Notes under the pieces: model-generated | What the model was told of the DNA's origin: nothing | The model's input: the letters and a program-made list of their open reading frames with translations, nothing else | Databases searched by the model: none | Shown: positions 1-5,131 of the stretch, one piece after another | Layout of the letters: every line of letters begins with the position of its first letter | Numbering within the stretch: the stretch's first letter is position 1 | Assembly: GCA_030673085.1 (NCBI GenBank) | Contig: DAOVFE010000108.1 | Location: 1-6,348 of the forward strand | Reading direction: 5' to 3' | Length of the DNA: 6,348 nt | Source: Anaerolineales bacterium | GTDB lineage: Bacteria > Chloroflexota > Anaerolineae > Anaerolineales > E44-bin32 | Position numbers and translations under genes: made by a program

Positions 1-38
1 CTATACTTCGCCCAATGTTCGCAGCGGGTAATCGCCCT

Positions 39-219
39 TCAATGGAAGGATGGGCCGTGGCATACGTCAATCATGCCCCCAACCCGCAGAATCTGACTCA
101 TTGTGCAGATGATTTTCTTCAGCCCTTTTATATTCGCCGAATACAGAGATCATAATCGCTAGCTCTACAATATCGCCCGATCGATTAAAATGAAGCGAAT
201 ATTCATTATCTGCCCATTT
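39..219 (-). pseudogene. Frameshifted remnant of a small protein gene
   Basis: On the - strand, one frame is open from 219 down to about 130 and reads KWADNEYSLHFNRSGDIVEL followed by AIMISVFGEYK. The next frame then reads GLKKIICTMSQILRVGGMID and VCHGPSFH before a TGA at 39-41. Removing one T from the TTTT run at 126-129 joins the two into a single stretch of about 60 codons that looks like protein throughout, with alternating hydrophobic and charged residues. No start codon precedes it in frame, and an in-frame TGA lies at 220-222, so the 5' end is missing or shifted too. It ends within the leader of the next gene on the opposite strand. I do not recognise the family. A homopolymer sequencing or assembly error would look the same as true decay. 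The reading is by eye. Confidence 0.42.
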
Positions 220-225
220 TCACTC

Positions 226-232
226 AAGGAGG
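226..232 (+). promoter_or_regulatory. Ribosome binding site of the arrestin-like gene
   Basis: AAGGAGG is a full Shine-Dalgarno match. It lies 12 bases before the ATG at 245, longer than the usual 5-9. No other start codon in this frame lies closer, so the ATG at 245 is still the best start. Confidence 0.65.
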
Positions 233-244
233 TTTTCAATAGCT

Positions 245-1114
245 ATGAACTTTCTAAAGAAGAGCGGAGCAACAATCAGCATTAATCTCGATCGACCCTC
301 AGGACCATACTACCCCGGTGACGTTATCCACGCCGTCATTACCTTGGAAAGCGAGAATGATTTACAAGCTCGCCAGTTACACGCCGGATTGCTAGCGTGG
401 GAAATGTATATGACCGAGGATTCGGATGGCAACCGGGAACAACGAAGCACAATGAACGACTTCGTCGCTGAAGACGTATTGATGGAAGAAACAGATATGC
501 CCGCCGGCTTTCACCAGACTTATCAATTGGACTTGCAAATCCCAGCAGATGCATTTCCCCCTTACGCCAGTAGACTCATCCAGAGCGGCTGGCTGGTTAA
601 AGCCACGCTCGACCTTCCCGGGAGAAAAGATGTCAATGAGCAAGTTGTATTGCCTTTGATCGTCCCTCCTCCGGGGCGCAATGCGCAGGCCGGCGAGTAT
701 GGGCAATCGAACAAGCCAGATAAGGCCGACATCGCTATATGCCTCCCCCGATTGGAATTGCTTGAGGGTGAAACCATCGATTGCAAACTGATAGTGAGAC
801 CGCATGAAGAACTTAAAATTGGCGAAGTTCGTATCCGCCTGATTCGCCAAGAAAAGGTGCATGTTTCGCGGGCTAAAGTATCCCGCACTGATTGGATCGA
901 TAAAGTAAAACTGTCCGGCAAGATTCGCTTTCACTCAGACCAAATCGAGGAATTTCCGTTCAGTTTAACTATTCCCAAGATGGGTTGCCCGACGCGAAAT
1001 ACGGAAAACACTACCGTGACCTATACACTCCAGGCAGCGCTTAGCCGGGGTATCCGCAAGGACTATACTGCCAGTACGGATGTATATATTTACAGCGGGC
1101 CCGGCTCCAGTTAG
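245..1114 (+). CDS. Arrestin-fold protein, Spo0M-like
   Basis: A 289-residue protein with no signal peptide or membrane segment, so probably cytoplasmic. It appears to contain two beta-sandwich domains of the arrestin type. The N-terminal one spans about residues 8-141 and opens with the typical pattern SINLDRPSGPYYPGDVIHAV, a strand, then Pro-Gly, then a strand. It ends with a strand pair around GWLVKATLDLPGRKD (116-129) and VVLPLIVPPP (134-143). A polar linker (145-160) leads to a second domain of about 163-285. Bacterial relatives such as Bacillus Spo0M share this two-domain plan. Spo0M affects sporulation and cell-surface behaviour, but its biochemical role is unclear, and nothing here shows that this organism sporulates. 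Arrestin folds generally act as protein-binding scaffolds. The gene stands alone, with about 280 bases before the next gene. The fold assignment comes from sequence pattern only, and the detailed function is unknown. Confidence 0.72.
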   Translation: MNFLKKSGATISINLDRPSGPYYPGDVIHAVITLESENDLQARQLHAGLLAWEMYMTEDSDGNREQRSTMNDFVAEDVLMEETDMPAGFHQTYQLDLQIPADAFPPYASRLIQSGWLVKATLDLPGRKDVNEQVVLPLIVPPPGRNAQAGEYGQSNKPDKADIAICLPRLELLEGETIDCKLIVRPHEELKIGEVRIRLIRQEKVHVSRAKVSRTDWIDKVKLSGKIRFHSDQIEEFPFSLTIPKMGCPTRNTENTTVTYTLQAALSRGIRKDYTASTDVYIYSGPGSS

Positions 1115-1393
1115 TCTACTGTGGAGTACAATGTCGCGATGCGCTGCTCCATCCCAACTTAGTAGGATGTACCGGCGCATGCGGGTCATCAATATTCCGT
1201 CTGGATACTGCATAGCCGGCCAAGACGGAAATTTTCCGCTCGTTGGCTGCATCCGGCCGATATTCAAGCTCGGCCCATAAGCGATTCTGCATGCAACGAT
1301 CGAACCTCTTACGGAAATAAGTCCTGCTGTACCGGCGCTGCAACTGAGTCTTAATAAATCATACGTAAAGTGAATAATCTTCAGGAGAACTTT
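1115..1393. other. Gene-free spacer with short repeats
   Basis: No convincing gene is present. It holds a 13-base palindrome, CGGAAATTTTCCG (1226-1238), a pair of arms CCGTCT (1197-1202) and AGACGG (1223-1228), and an 11-base direct repeat TGTACCGGCGC at 1168-1178 and 1328-1338. A - strand frame of 75 codons starting at a TTG at 1343 has no ribosome binding site. I see no clear promoter or terminator. Confidence 0.4.
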
Positions 1394-1597
1394 ATGGAAT
1401 GCAAGAAAGAACAGAACCTAAAAGGCTGCAATTGCACCTATGAACCCTGCTCTCACAAAGGGATATGCTGCGAATGCATCCAATATCATCTGAGAATGAG
1501 AGAACTGCCTGCTTGCTGCTTTCCGGATGACGCCGAACGAACCTTCGATCGATCGTTTGAGCACTTTGCGCGATTAGTCGCCGCTAGCAGAGTATAG
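1394..1597 (+). CDS. DUF6485 family small cysteine-rich protein
   Basis: A 67-residue protein with nine cysteines, at residues 3, 12, 14, 19, 25, 26, 28, 41 and 42. The pattern NLKGCNCTYEPCSHKGICCE followed by CIQYHLRMRELPACCFPDD matches the conserved DUF6485 family as I know it, which is found in many anaerobic bacteria and some archaea. Its function is unknown. The cysteine spacing suggests binding of zinc or an iron-sulfur cluster, which is inference. The ATG at 1394 is chosen because AGGAG at 1383-1387 sits six bases upstream. A GTG at 1370 would add eight residues but places this site inside the coding region. Length is normal for the family. The protein looks soluble and intracellular, and its neighbours give no hint of a role. 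Confidence 0.82.
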   Translation: MECKKEQNLKGCNCTYEPCSHKGICCECIQYHLRMRELPACCFPDDAERTFDRSFEHFARLVAASRV

Positions 1598-1853
1598 ATT
1601 CTAAGCGCGACCGGGCGCGGACGGATCTCATAGTCCAAAAACCGCTTTGCGAACCATCGTGTGCCAACCGATTCAATTCTAAATCGGCTTTGTGGTGTTA
1701 TTGGCGCGTCAAAATCGTTAGCCCTCTGCCCTTATAAATCCTTTTATATTCAGATATACTTCTCTAAATCGCACATCCGGTTCAATCTAGCCGTTAAAAC
1801 AATATTGCGAAAATTTAGTACAGAATTTTGTTACTTTCATCTCACTTGTGCCC

Positions 1854-1859
1854 AAGGAG
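1854..1859 (+). promoter_or_regulatory. Ribosome binding site deciding the mscL start
   Basis: AAGGAG lies six bases before the ATG at 1866. A GTG at 1848 would start six codons earlier and would put this site inside the coding region. MscL proteins normally begin MxxxxEFxxFAMRGNV, which matches the ATG at 1866. Confidence 0.8.
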
Positions 1860-1865
1860 CAAAAT

Positions 1866-2327
1866 ATGCTGAAGGAATTTAAGGAATTTGCCATGCGCGG
1901 GAATGTGCTCGACATGGCGATAGGTATCATCATCGGCGCGGCATTCGGCTCGATTATCAATTCCCTGGTTAATGATGTCATTATGCCGCCAATTGGACTG
2001 CTTCTGGGTAAGGTAGATTTTTCAAATCTCTTCCTCACTTTGCATGAGGGTAAAATTGCAGGACCTTATAGCTCTCTGGCGGATGCCCAATTAGCCGGAG
2101 CAGTCACTATCAATTATGGCTTGTTCATTAACACTATTATCAGCTTTTTGATTATTGAATTCGCAGTCTTTCTCCTCATTCGCAGCATCAATCAACTTCA
2201 GAAAAAGGAAGAGGCCACGCCGGCCGAACCGACGACCAGAGAATGTCCTTTCTGCGCCTTGGAAATCCCTATCAAGGCAAGTCGTTGCCCGTATTGCACC
2301 TCAAAACTCGATCGTCCAGCCGATTAG
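1866..2327 (+). CDS. mscL: Large-conductance mechanosensitive channel MscL with C-terminal zinc ribbon
   Basis: A 153-residue inner-membrane channel that opens under membrane tension and releases solutes during hypo-osmotic shock. The N-terminal helix EFKEFAMRGNVLDMAIG and first membrane segment (about 16-45, with GAAFGSIINSL and DVIMPPIG) are typical of the family. The periplasmic loop spans about 50-83 and the second membrane segment about 84-107. After the second segment, the usual C-terminal helix that forms a cytoplasmic bundle is replaced. A linker rich in Glu, Ala, Pro and Thr (114-126) leads to a rubredoxin-like knuckle pair, CPFC (127-130) and CPYC (141-144), probably binding one zinc ion. 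The start at 1866 follows a good ribosome binding site. The gene stands alone, with 268 bases upstream and 128 downstream. I see no clear promoter. Channel identity is very secure. Zinc binding is inferred from the four cysteines. Confidence 0.95.
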   Translation: MLKEFKEFAMRGNVLDMAIGIIIGAAFGSIINSLVNDVIMPPIGLLLGKVDFSNLFLTLHEGKIAGPYSSLADAQLAGAVTINYGLFINTIISFLIIEFAVFLLIRSINQLQKKEEATPAEPTTRECPFCALEIPIKASRCPYCTSKLDRPAD

Positions 2328-2455
2328 TGAGGCCTGGGCTCCGATCATTTTCTCGCCACCCGGAACTTGATCACGCCCATAGTGGTAATCCTAAACATAA
2401 CCGGCGATCCCGGTATCTCTGTTTAAAATACAGCATTGGAGGCAAAGTAAAGGGT

Positions 2456-2803
2456 ATGCTCAAAACAGCAAAAAATGAATTACACCCAATGGTCATCCAT
2501 CTAGATGCCGCGGGGACAGATTATATGCCTGTGCTCGGCGGTCATCCAGAGAGCGTCTCGATGCGCTCCGGTCTGGTAATCCTATCCCCGGGTAGCTCAG
2601 TAGGCGTGCACAACACAGGCGATCACGAGGAGCTTATTATCGTTTTCGAGGGGCAGGGCGATCTGAAAATCAGCGGACAGGATTCGCTCGCGATTAGTGC
2701 TGGGGTTGCGGCCTATTGTCCTCCCGATACCGAGCATGATGTGGTGAATACCGGCGCCAGCCCTTTACGTTATATCTATGTTGTGGCGAGGACTAAGGTT
2801 TAA
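2456..2803 (+). CDS. Single-domain cupin protein
   Basis: A 115-residue protein, nearly all of which is one cupin beta-barrel. Cupin motif 1 is visible as SVGVHNTGDHEELIIVFEGQ, with His52, His57 and Glu58 or Glu59 as likely metal ligands. Motif 2 is CPPDTEHDVVNTG, with His94 as the fourth ligand and Asn98 conserved. The metal set looks complete, so it may bind Mn, Fe, Ni or Zn. Substrate and activity cannot be told from the sequence, since small cupins include isomerases, dioxygenases and sugar- or auxin-binding proteins. It resembles the 'cupin 2' group. The frame is open upstream to 2243, but that part overlaps mscL. The ATG at 2456 starts the cupin fold. GGAGG at 2438-2442 is 13 bases upstream, rather far, while AAAGGG at 2449-2454 is almost adjacent, so initiation may be modest. 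Soluble and cytoplasmic. Confidence 0.82.
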   Translation: MLKTAKNELHPMVIHLDAAGTDYMPVLGGHPESVSMRSGLVILSPGSSVGVHNTGDHEELIIVFEGQGDLKISGQDSLAISAGVAAYCPPDTEHDVVNTGASPLRYIYVVARTKV

Positions 2804-2860
2804 TCGGCCTTGGAGTTCCTTTTTCCCTTGGATTCTCCTTCATCCGGCATCTGCTGAAGT

Positions 2861-2895
2861 GAAGAACCCCACAGCAAGCTGTGGGGATGAATGGC
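2861..2895 (+). repeat. REP-like hairpin, copy A
   Basis: GAAGAA is followed by a 9-bp perfect stem CCCCACAGC / GCTGTGGGG with an AA tip (2867-2886), then GATGAATGGC. Compared with the other copies here (CCGCAGC / GCTGCGG), both arms have changed together, G to A on the left and C to T on the right, so pairing is kept. The leading GAAG and short GC-rich palindrome resemble REP sequences mobilised by RAYT transposases, which is an inferred relationship. Confidence 0.7.
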
Positions 2896-2964
2896 CAGGG
2901 CCGTAGGCACTGCAGGGCGATAGTCCTGAGCGAATATTTAAACAAAAACCCGCACCCGAAGGGG

Positions 2965-3017
2965 CAAAATTCCTGCAATGGGGGATGTCCCTGAAGGACA
3001 TCCCTAAAGGAATTTTG
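2965..3017. repeat. Two-part imperfect hairpin
   Basis: An outer 10-bp perfect stem, CAAAATTCCT (2965-2974) with AGGAATTTTG (3008-3017), encloses an inner 9-bp perfect stem, GGGATGTCC (2982-2990) with GGACATCCC (2996-3004), closed by a CTGAA loop. The two stems are separated by a small internal loop. No T run follows, so it is not a standard intrinsic terminator. It could be a mobile palindromic element or an RNA structure. Confidence 0.65.
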
Positions 3018-3105
3018 AGGGTTTTGTCATTTACTATTGCTCCGTTTTATATAACTAGCGCTTGGTCCACTTTTTCAGTATCGGCCCTGCCAAACCTTCA
3101 ACCAA

Positions 3106-3138
3106 TTGAGATTCCAGCCTCAATATTCTCTTTATAAT
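3106..3138 (+). promoter_or_regulatory. Possible sigma-70-type promoter of the PAS gene
   Basis: A perfect TATAAT (3133-3138) lies in AT-rich sequence 70 bases before the ATG at 3208. The only -35-like hexamer is TTGAGA (3106-3111), with a spacer of 21 bases, which is too long for a good promoter. Treat the -10 box as the main evidence. Confidence 0.28.
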
Positions 3139-3207
3139 ATTTCCCAATTTCAGACTTAATAGGTTATATTTAGCATATATTCAGGTACCTAATAGGAGGA
3201 AACAACA

Positions 3208-3612
3208 ATGATCGGAAAACTACCTGAGAATGTACTCGAATCGGTCCTCGAGACTATACCGATAGAGTTTTCGGTTGTCGATGAAAATAATAAGGTCTTG
3301 GCTTGGAATAAACACAATACCAGGATCTTCAAAAGACCCCCCGGGGTTGTTGGCAAAGATGTTCGCAACTGCCATCCTAAAAGGAGCCTCGATAAGGTTG
3401 AAACCATTTTGCAGGAGATGAAAGCCGGAAAAAGGGATAAAGCTCGATTCTGGATTGATCTTTCCATTGGCCCGGATAAGCAAAAGCAGAAGGTCATGAT
3501 TGAATATTATGCCCTTAGAGACGCCGATGGAAAATACTTGGGCTGCCTTGAAGCAAGTCAAAATATCGCCGAAATTCAGTCCCTAACTGGCGAGAAACGA
3601 TTGCTGGAATAG
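3208..3612 (+). CDS. Stand-alone PAS domain protein, DUF438/PAS_10 type
   Basis: A 134-residue soluble protein made almost entirely of one PAS sensor domain (about residues 10-123). Visible family marks are IPIEFSVVDENNKVLAWNK (17-35), the block GVVGKDVRNCHP (46-57) with the Asn-Cys-His-Pro signature, a Lys/Arg-rich GKRDKARFWI (74-83), and DADGKYLGCLEASQNIAEIQ (105-124). This pattern matches the PAS module found at the C-terminus of DUF438 proteins. Here it occurs without the usual partner domain and without a kinase, cyclase or DNA-binding output. It ends in a short charged tail, so it may act by binding a partner in trans. Cys55 and His56 could contact a heme or metal, but this is not shown. 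The start is supported by AGGAGG at 3194-3199. It stands alone, with long gaps on both sides. Confidence 0.85.
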   Translation: MIGKLPENVLESVLETIPIEFSVVDENNKVLAWNKHNTRIFKRPPGVVGKDVRNCHPKRSLDKVETILQEMKAGKRDKARFWIDLSIGPDKQKQKVMIEYYALRDADGKYLGCLEASQNIAEIQSLTGEKRLLE

Positions 3613-3889
3613 CCGGGCGGGCTATATTCATGAAGCCCTGAATCCGTATGAGATTCGGGCCGTAATTCCAACATGCCCCGATAGAATAACGGAATCATGG
3701 GCAGGGTTCAGGGTGGATCTTGGCGATTGCTCCAGCATTGTTGCTTCACTCGCCATGGCCCGAAACTCGAGCATAGCCTGATAACAGGGGTTTCGCCAGG
3801 CCAGGGACTATTTTGATAAGCTGCTATCTATTGGGCAGAAGCTCAATGAGTTTCATACTTATTTAACTAATCGCCAACACCAAGAATGA
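3587..3889 (+). pseudogene. Possible decayed coding stretch after the PAS gene
   Basis: A frame offset from the PAS gene is open from 3587 to a TGA at 3779-3781, reading in part GYIHEALNPYEIRAVIPTC and VDLGDCSSIVASLAMARNSS. Directly after a second stop (TAA 3782-3784), the same frame stays open to 3889 and reads FRQARDYFDKLLSIGQKLNE. There is no start codon for the first part and no ribosome binding site. Other frames over 3620-3780 are also open for 40-50 codons on the - strand, so coding status is doubtful. I recognise no family. Confidence 0.2.
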
Positions 3890-4042
3890 TATACTATTGG
3901 AGCAAGTTTTCTAATCCTTATACTGGTCGGATGATATCCCGCTGTTAGTGGACATTTGATTTGCTCAACTGCCATTCACTCAAGATTCCAAGCCAAGAAA
4001 ATATTCGTCGCTTTTTGAGATATTTATAAGTTGACTGCACTT
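3890..4042. other. AT-rich spacer before degV
   Basis: Nothing supported as a gene. It contains a near-consensus -35 hexamer, TTGACT (4031-4036), but no acceptable -10 box follows at 16-18 bases, so I do not call a promoter. Confidence 0.3.
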
Positions 4043-4099
4043 AAAAAAGCCCAAATGCAAGAAAGGCATTTTCCCACTGGTGGCTGCTTTTTTCAGTGG
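4043..4099 (+). promoter_or_regulatory. Structured leader upstream of degV, possible attenuator or terminator
   Basis: AAAAAAGC (4043-4050) pairs perfectly with GCTTTTTT (4086-4093). Inside lies a 6-bp stem, AAATGC (4053-4058) with GCATTT (4066-4071), and a small CCAC/GTGG arm. A competing 6-bp stem joins CCACTG (4074-4079) to CAGTGG (4094-4099) and loops out the T run, so the two folds exclude each other. The element ends about 36 bases before the degV start. The arrangement would suit attenuation, or a terminator for an upstream transcript. No riboswitch class is recognised. Confidence 0.3.
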
Positions 4100-4135
4100 A
4101 CTCATAAGTTAGTGAAGGTTTAGTGGAGAAAAATA

Positions 4136-4978
4136 ATGAATGCAATAAAAATAGTCGTTGATAGCTGCGCCGACTTGCCCAAGTCCATCCTGAAGCGGTT
4201 CGACATTACGGTTGTGCCGGTTAATATTCATATTGGTCAGCAATCCTATGAGGATGGAGTAGGGATAAGCCGAGAGGAACTCTGCCTCAAAATGGAAAAT
4301 GGCATCATCGCTACTACCTCACAGCCCTCTCCAGGCAAATTCCTTGAGGTCTATAAAGAGTTGGCTAAGAAAGCCAGCACAATCCTTTCAATTCATATTA
4401 CATCTAAGCTCAGCGGCACCTATCAATCCGCCAAATTAGCTCGCACGATGCTTATGGATGCCGATATCCGGGTCATCGATTCACTATCTGCTTCCATGGG
4501 AACTGGCTTTCTTGCTCTGGCTGCGGCCAAAGCGATTGAAGCCGGTAAGTCAGTGAGGGAAATCCTTTCAGCTATCGAAAAGATCAAGGCTCAGATGAAC
4601 GTATTCGCCACCGTGCCCACTTTGAAATACCTCAAATTGAGTGGGCGAATTAGCCAATTACAAGAAAAGTTCGCCTCATTCCTTAATATTAAACCCATCC
4701 TCACTCTGCACAGTGGCCTGATAGATGCCGCCGGCATGGTTCGAACCCGAACCAAGTCTCTGAATCAGCTCCTGGAGCTGACCAAGAACGCAATTGGTAG
4801 GCCTGGGGCGACAAGCATTGCCATAGCACATGCCTACGCGCCCGAAGAGGCGCAGCGACTGAAGGAAAAGATCCAGGCCATCTATAAGTTCAAGGAGATC
4901 TTTGTCGTCGAGATCACCCCCGCTCTTGCAGCTCTTGGCGGCCCCGGCTTGATTGGAGTCGTTTCATACACAGAGTAG
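4136..4978 (+). CDS. degV: DegV family fatty-acid-binding protein
   Basis: A 280-residue soluble protein, the normal length for DegV. Family members bind a long-chain fatty acid in a pocket between two alpha/beta domains. In Firmicutes the relatives FakB present the fatty acid to the kinase FakA for phosphorylation and phospholipid synthesis. Visible motifs are IVVDSCADLPKSIL at the N-terminus, the ligand-binding TTSQPSPGKFLE (60-71), LSIHITSKLSGTYQSAK (84-100) with Ser93, LKYLKLSGRIS (163-173), and the C-terminal ALGGPGLIGVVSY (266-278). Thr61 or Ser62 and Ser93 match the positions known to hold the fatty-acid carboxylate. Start: GGAG at 4125-4128, seven bases before the ATG. The stop codon's last base begins a strong hairpin. 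No FakA-like (DAK2) kinase gene lies in the window, so a role in fatty-acid activation here is inference. Confidence 0.93.
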   Translation: MNAIKIVVDSCADLPKSILKRFDITVVPVNIHIGQQSYEDGVGISREELCLKMENGIIATTSQPSPGKFLEVYKELAKKASTILSIHITSKLSGTYQSAKLARTMLMDADIRVIDSLSASMGTGFLALAAAKAIEAGKSVREILSAIEKIKAQMNVFATVPTLKYLKLSGRISQLQEKFASFLNIKPILTLHSGLIDAAGMVRTRTKSLNQLLELTKNAIGRPGATSIAIAHAYAPEEAQRLKEKIQAIYKFKEIFVVEITPALAALGGPGLIGVVSYTE

Positions 4979-5013
4979 TGAAGAACCCCGCAGCAAGCTG
5001 CGGAGTTCTTCAC
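4978..5013. repeat. REP-like hairpin, copy B, symmetric
   Basis: A 17-pair stem with one C-A mismatch: GTGAAGAACCCCGCAGC (4978-4994) against GCTGCGGAGTTCTTCAC (4997-5013), with an AA tip. The GAAGAAC sequence occurs at both ends in mirror image, unlike copy A where the right side is GATGAATGGC. The first base is the last base of the degV TAG stop codon. No T run follows, so it probably acts as an mRNA 3'-end barrier rather than a classic terminator. Confidence 0.8.
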
Positions 5014-5027
5014 TTGCCGAAATAATA

Positions 5028-5068
5028 GTATATATGGGGTGGAAGCTCCGCTTCCACCCCATATATAC
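5028..5068. repeat. Perfect 19-bp hairpin between degV and the membrane protein gene
   Basis: GTATATATGGGGTGGAAGC (5028-5046) pairs base for base with 5050-5068, leaving a three-base TCC loop. It lies only 14 bases after copy B. No T run follows. It differs in sequence from the REP-like family, so it is a second type of palindromic element. It may stop or stabilise the degV transcript. Confidence 0.82.
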
Positions 5069-5131
5069 CACACGCCTTTACGTGCAAATATGATTTTTAA
5101 CACCCCCTGTACAAGGAAATGAGGATAAACG

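Larger units (their letters stand above)
2804..3207. other. Gene-free region with two structured elements
   Basis: These 404 bases hold no supported gene. In order they carry a REP-like hairpin (2861-2895), a two-part hairpin (2965-3017), an AT-rich stretch with a TATAAT box (3133-3138), and the ribosome binding site AGGAGG (3194-3199) eight bases before the PAS gene. Short frames that run through the hairpins on either strand, including a 61-residue one on the - strand, have repeat-derived composition and no ribosome binding site. Confidence 0.6.

Noticed and set aside
965..1267. 100-residue - strand frame
   Set aside because: Half of it lies opposite the C-terminal coding region of the arrestin-like gene, it has no ribosome binding site and no recognisable pattern.
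1116..1343. 75-residue - strand frame starting with TTG
   Set aside because: The translation is not absurd (for example NRLWAELEYRPDAANERKIS), but there is no ribosome binding site and no family match. Kept only as a remote possibility.
1370..1393. GTG start for the DUF6485 gene
   Set aside because: The AGGAG at 1383-1387 lies inside this extension and fits the ATG at 1394. Family members begin MECKKE.
1668..1687. Hairpin CCGATT / AATCGG before mscL as a terminator
   Set aside because: Only six base pairs with an eight-base loop, and no T run follows.
1848..1865. GTG start for mscL
   Set aside because: The ribosome binding site at 1854-1859 would be coding. MscL proteins start at the downstream ATG.
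2793..2978. 61-residue - strand frame
   Set aside because: It reads through the REP-like hairpin copy A, so its residues are repeat-derived.
4031..4059. Promoter with TTGACT as -35 for degV
   Set aside because: No hexamer resembling TATAAT occurs at 16-18 bases downstream.
4978..5068. Intrinsic terminator call for the tandem hairpins after degV
   Set aside because: Neither stem is followed by a T run on the + strand, so I list them as repeats rather than terminators.
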